The notes under the pieces: generated by a model
Told to the model about the DNA's origin: nothing
Databases searched by the model: none
What the model saw: only the letters and a program-made list of their open reading frames with translations
Program-made: the position numbers and the translations under genes
In this document: positions 1 through 8,084 of the stretch, piece by piece
Layout: the number at the start of each line of letters is the position of its first letter
Numbering within the stretch: the first letter of the stretch is position 1
Assembly (NCBI GenBank): GCA_033763735.1
Contig: JANRJY010000028.1
Location: 1-36,466 of the forward strand
Direction of reading: 5' to 3'
DNA from: JANRJY01 sp033763735
GTDB lineage: Bacteria; Bacteroidota; Bacteroidia; Cytophagales; UBA9547
DNA: 36,466 nucleotides

Positions 1-52
1 TTAGTGTTTTGATTGATTATTAATTGGATATACTTTATGCAAATATGTTGAT

Positions 53-643
53 TTAACGATTCAATATTAAAAAGAAAAATAAATACAACCAAAGACCATC
101 TAAAAAATGCCAAAAAGTTGTACACATTTCCATCCATAATATACTTTTTGAATGGATTTTGTCTGCCAAACTCATGTAAAAAACGATTATCAAAAATATC
201 AATCCTGCAACTATATGGAATGCGTGTAATCCACTCAAAACATAAACAAATGAAGCAGAAGGGTTACTTCCTGCAAAAAAAACCTTGTTTTGTACCAATT
301 GATTCCAAGCAAAAAACTGACCAATTACAAAAAACAATCCTAAAAAAGTCGTGGCAATCATGCCAATTTTTAATGAATACAAATTATCTTTTTTTGCTTG
401 AATTAATGAATAATGCATAGTTCCACTACTTATAAGAAGCACAATTGTTGTAATATAAAATAAAGAAGGCAACTCAAATTCAAGCCAATTTCCTTCGGAA
501 CGTCTTACAATGTAAGCACTGGTTAATGAAGCAAAAATCATAACTATGCTAACTATAAATAACCACATTGCAAATTTTAAAGCATTCATTGCTAAAGGTT
601 TTTCAGCCGATTCCATTTTTATCTCAGTTTGAATTTCACTCAT
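53..643 (-). CDS. ctaE: Cytochrome c oxidase subunit III (heme-copper oxidase subunit III family)
   Basis: Inner-membrane subunit of the aerobic terminal oxidase; it stabilises the catalytic subunit I. The 196-residue protein has five hydrophobic segments (about residues 24-45, 60-80, 92-112, 131-158, 172-194), the short five-helix form of the family. Family hallmarks are visible in the last two helices: SGLHAFHIVAGL (His140, His143) and WHFLDGLWLYLF (His179, Asp182). Its ATG overlaps the stop of the heme O synthase gene by 4 bases (ATGA), so the two are translationally coupled. In Bacteroidota this pair is usually followed by further oxidase genes; only 52 bases remain in the window after the stop, and I see no start codon there. 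Family assignment is firm; whether it serves an aa3 or caa3 oxidase is inferred from lineage. Confidence 0.93.
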   Translation of the reverse strand: MSEIQTEIKMESAEKPLAMNALKFAMWLFIVSIVMIFASLTSAYIVRRSEGNWLEFELPSLFYITTIVLLISSGTMHYSLIQAKKDNLYSLKIGMIATTFLGLFFVIGQFFAWNQLVQNKVFFAGSNPSASFVYVLSGLHAFHIVAGLIFLIIVFYMSLADKIHSKSILWMEMCTTFWHFLDGLWLYLFFFLILNR

Positions 644-1539
644 ATTTTATCAAGAATTAAAGCAAGTTGTATAATTGGCAAATATATAAATGAGCCAAAC
701 ATAATTTTTCTAGCAACAGAATCTGACATGCTTTTGTTTAAAGCTACAGATTGAAAAAAGAAAATTATTCCACAAATAGTTACAATTACTGCAGATATCC
801 ATCCTGAAATATGAAAAAAATAAGGAAGCAATCCAAAAGGAATCAAAAAGAACGTGTATGCAATAATTTGAAATACGGTTTCTTTGTTTTTGCCACCTGA
901 AGAAGGTAACATTTTAAACCCCGCCCTTTTATAATCTTCATCCAAAATCCAAGCTATAGCCCAAAAATGTGGAAATTGCCAGATAAACTGAATACTGAAT
1001 AATACTATTGCCTGAATTTCAAGCTTTCCTGCTCCTGCAATCCAGCCAATTAATGGAGGCATAGCCCCTGGAAAAGCACCTACCAATACACAAAATGGGG
1101 TTATTTGTTTCATAGGTGTGTATACAAATGCGTATAACAATAATGAAACAACAGTAAAAAAAGCTGTGGATACATTTGCTTTTGAAATCAAAATACCAAA
1201 ACCAATTAAGAAAAGTAAGATTGAAAATCCCATGGCTTCGTATTGAGTTACTCTTCCACTAGGTAAGGGTCTGGAAGCAGTACGATACATTAATTTATCC
1301 AGATCTTTCTCAATGATTTGATTTATAATATTAGCAGCTCCGGTTAGTAAAAATCCTCCAATTAAAAAATATAAAAATTTAGATAAATTAAATGTTTCTT
1401 TGCAACCTAAAAAATAACCAAAAGCTCCTGAAAACAGAACTAATGAGGTTAATTTAACCTTCAATAATTCAATGTAAGCTTTAGCTTTAATTATTTGATC
1501 GGAATATGTTAATTGGCTGAACAATTGTGCCACTCTCAT
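640..1539 (-). CDS. ctaB: Protoheme IX farnesyltransferase (heme O synthase)
   Basis: Transfers farnesyl from farnesyl diphosphate to protoheme, making heme O, the precursor of heme A for the oxidase. This is a UbiA-superfamily integral membrane protein of 299 residues, normal length. The first Asp-rich prenyl-diphosphate motif is NQIIEKDLD (residues 73-81), followed by RTASRPLPSGR; the second conserved loop is DEDYKRAGFKMLP (200-212). The Asn-Gln-x-x-Glu-Lys-Asp form is the one I associate with Bacteroidota. It is the first gene of the ctaB-ctaE unit. A TAACTTTG box ends only 4 bases before the ATG, so the transcript may be almost leaderless. Assignment is secure. Confidence 0.96.
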   Translation of the reverse strand: MRVAQLFSQLTYSDQIIKAKAYIELLKVKLTSLVLFSGAFGYFLGCKETFNLSKFLYFLIGGFLLTGAANIINQIIEKDLDKLMYRTASRPLPSGRVTQYEAMGFSILLFLIGFGILISKANVSTAFFTVVSLLLYAFVYTPMKQITPFCVLVGAFPGAMPPLIGWIAGAGKLEIQAIVLFSIQFIWQFPHFWAIAWILDEDYKRAGFKMLPSSGGKNKETVFQIIAYTFFLIPFGLLPYFFHISGWISAVIVTICGIIFFFQSVALNKSMSDSVARKIMFGSFIYLPIIQLALILDKI

Positions 1540-1543
1540 CGTA

Positions 1544-1551
1544 CAAAGTTA
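1544..1551 (-). promoter_or_regulatory. Candidate -7 box (TAACTTTG) before ctaB
   Basis: A perfect match to the Bacteroidota -7 consensus TAnnTTTG on the minus strand, ending 4 bases before the ctaB ATG. No TTG is found at the matching -33 spacing, so it is only a candidate. If used, transcription would begin at or next to the start codon. Confidence 0.35.
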
Positions 1552-1720
1552 CCTCAAAGTTTTGGGTTAAAAAAAGATACAACCAAAATGTATGTAAATT
1601 TTTAACATTAAGATATAAAATACGTATTAATTATAAATAGTACATTTCGAAGAAAAAATAGTAATGTTTTTAAAAATAGCACCAATTAAGTATTTTTGTA
1701 ATTCCAATAATATATTCCAA

Positions 1721-2908
1721 ATGCAAAAAAGGTTTTTTCATATCCTTTTATTTACTATTCATTTATTTAGTTATTCAGTCAATGGTCAACAAAATCAACC
1801 AATTGACGAAAACTTTGTGAAAGGATTCAAGGCATTCCAAGCACAAAATTTCACACAAGCGCTTTGGTATTTTGATTTAGAATTAAAGTCAAAACCACAA
1901 GCTCATGAAGCATTGTTTATGAAAGGCAAATGCAAAATTGAACAACAAGATTACAATACCGCTTTAGATAATTTCAGTAAAGCATCTCAAATAGCTCCCC
2001 AGGATGCCGAATATCATTTTTTTAGAGGTTTTTGCGAATGGAAATTAAAAAGACTCAAAAATGCAAGCAAAAGCATGGAACAAGCCTTGGAGTATGAACC
2101 AAAGAATTTTTTAGCGCATCAAATATTAGGTTCTATCTACCATGAGCTTAAAATCTTCAAAAAAGCAAAAGAACACTATGATAAGGCAATCCAAATAGAA
2201 CCTGATTTTTCATCTAAAATCATAAACAAACAAAGAACAGATGATTATAGAGATGCATACCGAACTGTTATTAAGGATTATTCCAAATCCATAAAGAGTG
2301 ACCCTGAAAATGCATACGTATATTTCAATAATGGCATTTTGCAAGCTATTGCACAAGACAACTATGGAGCTCATGCCAATTTCACAAAGTGTATTGAAAT
2401 TAATCCTGACTTTGTTTTTTGTTATTATTACAGAGGACTCATCAATTATAAAATGCAAAAACTTAAAGATGCTATGACTGATTTCCATAAATTCTGTAAA
2501 GCATTTCCTGAAGACGAAGTCTCTCAAACACTTATGGCCACAATTAATGAACAATCAAAAATTAGAGTGCTTGAAAGTTCAGGTGATGAAATATTGTTAG
2601 TTGCTGAAGTAATGCCCGAATTTGAAGGAGGAATGAAAGGAATGATGAAATATATTCGAGATAACCTAGAATATCCAAGTATTGCTTTGGAACGTAAAAT
2701 TGCTGGGAGAGTGATTGTGTCATTTGTAGTTGATGGAAATGGTGAAATAAAATTCCCTGTTATTGAAAAAGGAATAGGCGGTGGCTGTGAACTTGAGGCC
2801 CTTAGAGTGGTAGCAAGTATGCCCAAATGGAAACCAGCAAAACAAAACGGAAAAGCAGTTTCCGTAAAGTACACACTCCCTATAGTTTTTGCAGTTTCCC
2901 AAGAATAA
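1721..2908 (+). CDS. Secreted TPR protein with C-terminal TonB domain
   Basis: The frame is open from an ATG at 1664, but the ATG at 1721 gives a clean Sec signal peptide (MQKRFFHILLFTIHLFSYSVNG, read in two parts: MQKRFFHILL then FTIHLFSYSVNG), so I choose it (395 residues). The mature part has about seven tetratricopeptide repeats with typical pairs such as FEKALEYEPKN-like and AIQIEPDF. From about residue 297 there is a TonB C-terminal domain: MPEFEGGMKGMMKYI, then YPSIALERKIAGRVIVSF, VDGNGEIK, and MPKWKPAKQNGKAVSV. TonB_C domains in Bacteroidota often occur on periplasmic proteins unrelated to siderophore import. The gene is followed 120 bases later by a paralogue that lacks the TonB domain. 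Function unknown; periplasmic location and protein-protein contact are inferred. Confidence 0.85.
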   Translation: MQKRFFHILLFTIHLFSYSVNGQQNQPIDENFVKGFKAFQAQNFTQALWYFDLELKSKPQAHEALFMKGKCKIEQQDYNTALDNFSKASQIAPQDAEYHFFRGFCEWKLKRLKNASKSMEQALEYEPKNFLAHQILGSIYHELKIFKKAKEHYDKAIQIEPDFSSKIINKQRTDDYRDAYRTVIKDYSKSIKSDPENAYVYFNNGILQAIAQDNYGAHANFTKCIEINPDFVFCYYYRGLINYKMQKLKDAMTDFHKFCKAFPEDEVSQTLMATINEQSKIRVLESSGDEILLVAEVMPEFEGGMKGMMKYIRDNLEYPSIALERKIAGRVIVSFVVDGNGEIKFPVIEKGIGGGCELEALRVVASMPKWKPAKQNGKAVSVKYTLPIVFAVSQE

Positions 2909-3028
2909 TTTTACTTAATTTAATATAAAATATTACTCTTGTAGGTTTTATCAACAACATGAGTCCAAAATTCACGTAAACAAGCTTACAATTATCGTCA
3001 GAAAGTAAAACTATTCCCTGGTGATAAT

Positions 3029-3880
3029 ATGAAAATGATAACTACATTAAGAAGTGGATTATTTGCTCTGGTAGCAATAATGCTTACGAATGTGACAATT
3101 TACGGACAATCAGCTAATGAGTACTTTCATATGGGTCTCAATGCTTACGAAGCTGCACAATATGAAATAGCCAGCGATTTTTTTGAAAAGGCTATTGAAA
3201 AAAAACCAAAATACGAAAAAGCATATTACTTACGTGGCAGAAGTGAATTAGAAATTAAAAATTACCACGAAGCTTTAGATAATTTCTTAATTGCTCATAA
3301 TTATAATCCTCACGAAGCAGAATATTTGTATTATAAAGCTCGTTGTGAATGGCACATAGGAAGGTTAAATAATGCAATTAATGATTTGGAAGAAGCTATA
3401 TTGTATAACCCAAATCACTTTGAAGCCTATCAATTGATGGGAGTCATTTATTTTCAAATGAAATTATATGATAAAGCAAAAGAATTCTATGATAAAGCCA
3501 TAGCTACCCATCCTACTTTTCACCCTTCTGTATTTAACAAATCCAAAGTTAAAGAAAATGTTAGCGATTACATGACTGCTTTACATGAATATGATAATGC
3601 TATTAAAGATGATCCAACAGATGCTCTTGCTTACCTTAACAGGGGTATTTTAAAAGAAATTGCAGGTGATTATTCAGGTGCAATTTTGGACTTTAACAAA
3701 TGTTTGGAGTTGGATGCAAATTTAAAAATTGCTTATTTCTATCGTGGGCAGATAAGATATCAAAGGAAAGAACATAGAGAAGCATTACGTGATTTACAGA
3801 CCTATGTAAAAAGCTTCCCTAATGACTACGAAACTAAAACAGAAATCCAGTTGATTCGGAAACTAGCGAATGCTAAGTAG
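3029..3880 (+). CDS. Secreted TPR protein, paralogue of the preceding gene
   Basis: A 283-residue protein with a Sec signal peptide (about residues 1-27, ending in VTIYGQ) followed by TPR units over nearly its whole length. It aligns along its length with the TPR part of the upstream gene: for example CEWHIGRLNNAINDLEEAI here against CEWKLKRLKNASKSMEQAL there, and DYSGAILDFNKCLELD against NYGAHANFTKCIEIN. It stops where the neighbour's TonB domain would begin. The two genes are therefore a tandem duplication with later gain or loss of that domain. There is a second in-frame ATG two codons after the first. It converges with the next gene, sharing 8 bases at the 3' ends. Role unknown. Confidence 0.85.
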   Translation: MKMITTLRSGLFALVAIMLTNVTIYGQSANEYFHMGLNAYEAAQYEIASDFFEKAIEKKPKYEKAYYLRGRSELEIKNYHEALDNFLIAHNYNPHEAEYLYYKARCEWHIGRLNNAINDLEEAILYNPNHFEAYQLMGVIYFQMKLYDKAKEFYDKAIATHPTFHPSVFNKSKVKENVSDYMTALHEYDNAIKDDPTDALAYLNRGILKEIAGDYSGAILDFNKCLELDANLKIAYFYRGQIRYQRKEHREALRDLQTYVKSFPNDYETKTEIQLIRKLANAK

Positions 3881-4196
3881 TTTTTGTCTTTTTACCGACA
3901 AATAATGAGCCTATTCGTTTGTACATCTTTTGCTCAAAATTCCAAAAGAATTTAAATTGACCAAACAAAAAGCCTATCCAAATTAATAGAATTTGGTAAA
4001 CCACAAAAACCATTATTATTCTCACAGGAATTCTAATCCAAGGATTAGTATCAGGGGTTATTCCCAAGTAATACATGATATATTTCCCTACAAATACTGA
4101 AGAAGATCCGGTTATTGCAAACACGATAAATATCAGAGTGATTTGCCACCATCCTTTCACTTCCCATCGTTCTTCAAGTTTTGAAATCCAATTCAT
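3873..4196 (-). CDS. Small two-helix membrane protein, conserved Bacteroidota family
   Basis: The longest reading begins at a TTG (4229), but the ATG at 4196 fits the family better and gives 107 residues starting MNWISKLEERWEVKG. The pattern is a short amphipathic head with KLEERWEV, helix 1 (WWQITLIFIVFAITGSSSVFV), a loop with a conserved-looking NPWIRIPVRI, helix 2 (MVFVVYQILLIWIGFLFGQ), and a basic tail FFWNFEQKMYKRIG. I recognise this as a small family widespread in Bacteroidota (I believe catalogued as DUF6787, sometimes mislabelled prolipoprotein diacylglyceryl transferase), but I cannot check the number. It lacks any Lgt motif. Its 3' end overlaps the TPR gene on the other strand by 8 bases. 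Function unknown. Confidence 0.75.
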   Translation of the reverse strand: MNWISKLEERWEVKGWWQITLIFIVFAITGSSSVFVGKYIMYYLGITPDTNPWIRIPVRIIMVFVVYQILLIWIGFLFGQFKFFWNFEQKMYKRIGSLFVGKKTKTT

Positions 4197-4265
4197 TTTA
4201 AACTTTTTATTTATTTTGGCAAATATCAAAGATTGATACGGATATAAAAATAAGATTTGAATTCT

Positions 4266-4934
4266 TTAAATGCCTAACATCGAAAATCTTCTTAGCCTTA
4301 TAGCGTCCTCTTTTAGTCGCTTCTGAGCAAAGTATAAAGTATCTTCATCTGCTTTGTCAGGAGTGCCACTTTCAAATGGTGGCTCGGGTGCGTATTCAAC
4401 CATTAGTTGCATTGATTCCGCAAATTGCAAACCAGCTATCTTTTCAGCTAAATAAAATGCCATGTCTATACCGGCTGTTACACCTGCCGAAGTGATAATT
4501 TTGCCTTCTTTTACAAACCGCTTGCGCACAAAAGTGACATTATAATTTTCCAGAATTCGTTCTGTATACCAATGTGAAGTTATTTTTTTGCCATCCAATA
4601 TTCCGGTTGCAGCCAATATTACGGAACCTGAACTCACGCTGGCCGTCCAAATAGATTTCTCATAAACTCTTTTAATCCAGTTCAGTACCGTTTTGTCAAG
4701 CACCATTTCCAAAAAACTAACCGTGGACCCGGGTATTATCAATACATCAGCTTCTTTAATCTCATCAATTGAAAAATCGGCACTTATTTTTAAAAATTTA
4801 TTATCCGATTCAATAATACCTTTGTGTTTGGCTACAAATTGTACTTTTGCATCAGGTAATCGCGATAATATCTCGTATGGACCTGCAACATCAAGTGCTG
4901 TAAATCCATCATAGAGAAGAAAAACTATGTTCAT
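4266..4934 (-). CDS. DJ-1/PfpI family protein, isonitrile-hydratase-like, Ser in place of catalytic Cys
   Basis: A 222-residue class I glutamine-amidotransferase-like protein. The N-terminal FLLYDGFTALDVAGPYEIL (residues 5-23) carries the conserved acidic residue Glu21 of the GPxE motif seen in isonitrile hydratase and related DJ-1 enzymes. The nucleophile elbow, normally a Cys in a context like SVCTGALLLAAAGLL followed by DGxxxTxHW, reads here ASVSSGSVILAATGIL then DGKKITSHW, so position 101 is Ser (codon AGT read directly). A C-terminal tail with EYAPEPPFESG is typical of the InhA-like branch. It ends a run of four genes joined by ATGA overlaps. The family call is solid; the activity is open because thiol chemistry at this site is not possible as written. 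Confidence 0.88.
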   Translation of the reverse strand: MNIVFLLYDGFTALDVAGPYEILSRLPDAKVQFVAKHKGIIESDNKFLKISADFSIDEIKEADVLIIPGSTVSFLEMVLDKTVLNWIKRVYEKSIWTASVSSGSVILAATGILDGKKITSHWYTERILENYNVTFVRKRFVKEGKIITSAGVTAGIDMAFYLAEKIAGLQFAESMQLMVEYAPEPPFESGTPDKADEDTLYFAQKRLKEDAIRLRRFSMLGI

Positions 4935-5635
4935 TTAATCTTATTTAACAACTTTTCAATTTCAGCGAAACCAGTATACCCTCTCGTTAATACTGTTGGT
5001 TTATCTTCTTTCATTAGAATTAAAGTAGGATAACCATTCACCCCTAAGTTAGCCGATTTTTTGAAACTAACAATAGTTTTCTGTTTAAACTCTTGATTAT
5101 CAAAATAATGTACAAATTCTTCTTGATTAAATCCATATTTCAAGGCTAGTTTTGAAAAAATATCTTTATTATTGATAGGAATACCATCATAGTAAAAAGC
5201 ACTTTGCAAATCATGTGCAAAATCAATGGAATGATGCTCTAATTTACTTTTAAATACTTCCAAAGCTAAAGAAGGTGGATAAGAATCCATAAGTAAAGTA
5301 TCATTCCATAGTGTATTTTTCAAAAAATTATCTCCAAATTTAACTCCAGTATATTCTTCCACTCTTTTGTAAGCATTAGAAATATAAGGAGCGATGTTTG
5401 TAATTGGAGAAACCCTGTCCCCTATTACCATTCCACCCGAAATTACTTCAAAGTCATACTGATCTGCATATTTTTCTTTAAGTTTTTGAACAACAGGCGT
5501 AAATCCATAACACCATCCACATAATGGATCAAATACATACACAATTTTAGGCTTCATTTTAGGTAGATTTTCTGAATGTACATTCAACACATTAAAAAAC
5601 AAAAAAGTTGCCAGTATTAATATAAGAAACTTCAT
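4931..5635 (-). CDS. DsbA/FrnE-family thioredoxin-fold protein, exported
   Basis: The 234-residue protein begins with a signal peptide (residues 1-21, FLILILATFLFFNVLNVHS), so it should act in the periplasm. The active site is DPLCGWCYGF with Cys39 and Cys42 (CGWC), and the cis-proline loop opposite is NGYPTLIL. The long helical insert between them (about 60-180) and length match the DsbA-like oxidoreductase group that includes FrnE, not the short thioredoxins. Substrates are unknown. The ATG overlaps the stop of the amidase-like gene by 4 bases and its own stop overlaps the DJ-1-like gene by 4 bases, so it is made from the same message as enzymes that are cytoplasmic. Confidence 0.9.
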   Translation of the reverse strand: MKFLILILATFLFFNVLNVHSENLPKMKPKIVYVFDPLCGWCYGFTPVVQKLKEKYADQYDFEVISGGMVIGDRVSPITNIAPYISNAYKRVEEYTGVKFGDNFLKNTLWNDTLLMDSYPPSLALEVFKSKLEHHSIDFAHDLQSAFYYDGIPINNKDIFSKLALKYGFNQEEFVHYFDNQEFKQKTIVSFKKSANLGVNGYPTLILMKEDKPTVLTRGYTGFAEIEKLLNKIK

Positions 5636-6417
5636 TTCAATAAGATATCCTCATCCTTTAAAAAAGGAAATTTTAATCGATAATCGTCTATCGTACTTTT
5701 TTGGAGGGTATATTCAATAGTAGTTTCTTTATCACCTCCTTGTGCCAAATCGTTGGATAGAGGATCACAAATAAGCGAGTTACCAATATAATTCAGTCCT
5801 CTGCCATCGGTACCAACAATATTTACACCTATAGTTATACATGAATTTTCGATAGCCCTCGCATGCAGCAAATGTTGCCATGCACTATCTCTTGAAGCTG
5901 GCCAATTAGCCACATATAATAACAAATCATACGCATATTGATTATCTACTACTGCATTCCTACTCCAAACGGGAAATCGCAAATCGTAACAAATCAAAGG
6001 GCAAATGTTCCAACCTTTCCAATTAATTATAACTCGTTCTTTGCCTTTTACAAATAATTTGTCTTCTCCGGTATAAGAGAACAAGTAGTGCTTATCGTAA
6101 TAATACACCTGATTGTCAGGCTGGTACCAAACCAATCTATTATAATAATTGCCATCAACTTTAATAATAAAACTACCTGTAATGGCTGCTCCTGTTTGTT
6201 GTGCCATTTGTTTCATCCACTTCCAAGTTCGACCATTGATGGTTTCAGCCAATTTTTCTTTATTGGAAGTAAAACCACTATTGAACATTTCTGGCAACAC
6301 AATCAGGTCGGCTGGTTGTTTCAGTCCCCATATTTTTTCCTCAAACATGGCAAGGTTGGCAGTGGAGTCTTCCCAATGAAGCGCAGATTGGATTAGTGCT
6401 ATATTCAACGCACTCAT
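5632..6417 (-). CDS. Carbon-nitrogen hydrolase, omega-amidase (YafV/Nit2) type
   Basis: A 261-residue nitrilase-superfamily enzyme with the full catalytic triad: Glu43 in VLPEMFNSGF, Lys109 in YDKHYLF, and Cys143 in LICYDLRFP. Length and the sequence MFNSGFT and CYDLRFPVWSRN match the YafV/omega-amidase branch, which hydrolyses the omega-amides of 2-oxoglutaramate and 2-oxosuccinamate and so repairs transamination by-products. There is no signal peptide, so it is cytoplasmic. It overlaps the ilvA stop by 4 bases at its start and the DsbA-like start by 4 bases at its end. The branch-level assignment is from recalled motifs; the substrate is inferred. Confidence 0.92.
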   Translation of the reverse strand: MSALNIALIQSALHWEDSTANLAMFEEKIWGLKQPADLIVLPEMFNSGFTSNKEKLAETINGRTWKWMKQMAQQTGAAITGSFIIKVDGNYYNRLVWYQPDNQVYYYDKHYLFSYTGEDKLFVKGKERVIINWKGWNICPLICYDLRFPVWSRNAVVDNQYAYDLLLYVANWPASRDSAWQHLLHARAIENSCITIGVNIVGTDGRGLNYIGNSLICDPLSNDLAQGGDKETTIEYTLQKSTIDDYRLKFPFLKDEDILLK

Positions 6418-7658
6418 ACCAAATAATCAAAAAGGACCGGATTTTCTTTGAGTCTAATAAAAGTAAAACCAAACTTAGTCATATTGGCCGTTAAAGGGTC
6501 GCAATCAGAAGCTTGTTTATACTCAATTCCAATTAATGCTGCACCAAAATCTTTGCTTGATTTTTTGAGATATTCAAAACGAACAATATCGTCATTGGGA
6601 CCTAAAACATCATCCAAAAATGAACGTAAAGAGCCTGGTCGCTGAGGAAAATTAACAATGAAATACTCTTTTAAGCCTTCAAAAAGTAAGGAACGCTCCT
6701 TTATTTCATTCATTCGGTCAATATCATTGTTACTTCCGCTTACCAAACACAAAACATTTTTCCCCTTTATTTTGTCTTTGTAATAATCAAGTGCAGCTAT
6801 GGTTAATGAACCTGCAGGCTCCAGCACTATCCCATCAGTATTGTAAAGTTGTAATATGGTAGTACAAGTCTTCCCTTCAGGAACCAACATCATGTCATCC
6901 AACACTTCTTTGCATATATCAAAGGTTATATCCCCTACCCGCTTTACTGCAGCACCATCAACGAATTTGTCAATTTTTTCAAGTGTCACTACTTTGTTGG
7001 CATCTAATGAACTTTTCATTGAAGGAGCACCTGATGGCTCAACTCCGATAATTTTTGTATTTGGTGATTTTTGCCTAAAATATGAACCAACACCAGAAGC
7101 CAAACCACCTCCACCTATTGCCAGAAAAATAAAATCTATAGGTACCTCAATATCTTCTAATATTTCAATAGCAATTGTTCCCTGCCCAGCAATTGTATCC
7201 AAGTTATCAAATGGATGTATAAAAGCCATTTTACCAGCGTTACAAAACTCGATTGCCTTTGCAAACGAATCATCATAAGTATCACCCTCCAATTTTACCT
7301 CAACCATTTCTTTACCAAACATTTTCACTTGGTTGATTTTTTGTTTGGGAGTAGTTATAGGCATAAATACGTGCCCTTTGATTTGTAACAATTGACATGA
7401 AAGTGCAAAGCCTTGTGCATGATTACCCGCACTGGCACACACAATACCATTTTTCAATTCTTCAGCTGTCCGACTCACAATATTATTATATGCGCCACGA
7501 ATTTTATAGCTTCTTACAATTTGTTCATCTTCCCGTTTTAGGAAAATATTTGCATTGAATAATTCAGAAAGATGCAAATTTCTTTCAGTGGCGGTACGCT
7601 TTACGATTGGTTTTAATCGCTGATAAGCCTCTTCAATTTTGGGGACAGGAACAATCAT
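6414..7658 (-). CDS. ilvA: Threonine ammonia-lyase (threonine dehydratase), biosynthetic
   Basis: PLP enzyme that converts L-threonine to 2-oxobutanoate and ammonia, the entry to isoleucine. The frame is open from a TTG at 7706, but a TTG-N19-TATTTTTG promoter lies inside that extension, so I start at the ATG at 7658 (414 residues, MIVPVPKIEEAYQRLKP). The PLP lysine is Lys52 in RSYKIRGAYNN; the glycine loop is IGGGGLASGVG; CASAGNHAQG is the conserved substrate loop. The C-terminal segment (from about residue 325, EYFIVNFPQRPGSL) is a single ACT-like regulatory domain, as in the short IlvA form common in Bacteroidota. It is first of four ATGA-coupled genes. No leader peptide attenuator is visible. 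Confidence 0.95.
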   Translation of the reverse strand: MIVPVPKIEEAYQRLKPIVKRTATERNLHLSELFNANIFLKREDEQIVRSYKIRGAYNNIVSRTAEELKNGIVCASAGNHAQGFALSCQLLQIKGHVFMPITTPKQKINQVKMFGKEMVEVKLEGDTYDDSFAKAIEFCNAGKMAFIHPFDNLDTIAGQGTIAIEILEDIEVPIDFIFLAIGGGGLASGVGSYFRQKSPNTKIIGVEPSGAPSMKSSLDANKVVTLEKIDKFVDGAAVKRVGDITFDICKEVLDDMMLVPEGKTCTTILQLYNTDGIVLEPAGSLTIAALDYYKDKIKGKNVLCLVSGSNNDIDRMNEIKERSLLFEGLKEYFIVNFPQRPGSLRSFLDDVLGPNDDIVRFEYLKKSSKDFGAALIGIEYKQASDCDPLTANMTKFGFTFIRLKENPVLFDYLV

Positions 7659-7676
7659 TGATATTATAAGAAGTTG

Positions 7677-7706
7677 CAAAAATAAAGGAATTAGCCCAAT
7701 TGCCAA
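7677..7706 (-). promoter_or_regulatory. Sigma-A promoter of ilvA (TTG-N19-TATTTTTG)
   Basis: On the minus strand a TTG at 7706-7704 is followed after 19 bases by TATTTTTG at 7684-7677, matching the Bacteroidota -33/-7 consensus. Transcription should begin near 7671, giving a leader of about 13 bases to the ATG at 7658. It starts right at the pspC stop codon, so ilvA has its own promoter and this decides the ilvA start. Confidence 0.65.
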
Positions 7707-7928
7707 TTAAAAATCCCAAACCTTGCTTCTTTTGAGCCTATAATATTTTTTTAGATTCATTATAAATGCCAAAATGAGATACAAAATAACTGGAGATCCT
7801 TTAGTTAGAAAAGAAGCATATACAAAAAACAAACGAATCTTACCTGAAGAAATGCCCCAAAAATCACCCCAAAAAGCACACACTCCAAAAAATTTTTGCT
7901 CAAATACTGAGATTATTTTCTCTATCAT
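7707..7928 (-). CDS. PspC-domain small membrane protein
   Basis: A stand-alone PspC domain of 73 residues if begun at the ATG at 7928 (the frame is open to 7949). Family features are FFGVCAFWGDFWGISSGKIRLFFVYASFLTKGSP (read in parts: FFGVCAFWGDFWGI, SGKIRLFFVYASF, LTKGSPVILYLILAF), one or two membrane segments and a basic tail KKYYRLKRSKV. A strong ribosome site GGAGG lies 12 bases before the chosen ATG and a TAATTTTG box at 7954-7947 would put the transcript start after the upstream alternative start. Such mini-PspC proteins are common in Bacteroidota and of unknown role; envelope-stress links are by analogy with the phage-shock protein only. Confidence 0.8.
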   Translation of the reverse strand: MIEKIISVFEQKFFGVCAFWGDFWGISSGKIRLFFVYASFLTKGSPVILYLILAFIMNLKKYYRLKRSKVWDF

Positions 7929-7946
7929 ATATTGTTTTGACCTCCG

Positions 7947-7954
7947 CAAAATTA
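7947..7954 (-). promoter_or_regulatory. Candidate -7 box (TAATTTTG) for the pspC-domain gene
   Basis: Perfect TAnnTTTG on the minus strand about 19 bases before the preferred ATG at 7928. No TTG at the expected -33 spacing, so only the -7 half is supported. Confidence 0.35.
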
Positions 7955-8020
7955 ATACGTTTATATTAAAAAAGTAACCATTTTATTTATTAAAATTTAT
8001 ATTAAAATATTTTTAATTTG

Positions 8021-8052
8021 TTGGTAATATGATTATTGTAAGTGTATATTTA
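8021..8052 (+). promoter_or_regulatory. Candidate promoter of the TPR lipoprotein gene
   Basis: TTG at 8021-8023, 21 bases, then TATATTTA at 8045-8052 (7 of 8 to TAnnTTTG). A start near 8058 would leave a leader of about 27 bases. Spacing and one mismatch make this weaker than the N19 promoters elsewhere in the window. Confidence 0.3.
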
Positions 8053-8084
8053 CGTCAAATGTCTATTAAAAGTATTTTTGAACC

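Noticed and set aside
3873..4196. Prolipoprotein diacylglyceryl transferase
   Set aside because: A label sometimes attached to this small family, but the protein has only two helices and no Lgt signature.
8073..8080. TATTTTTG as the main promoter of the lipoprotein gene
   Set aside because: Only 4 bases from the ATG and no -33 box; I prefer the candidate at 8021-8052, though leaderless use is noted as a possibility.
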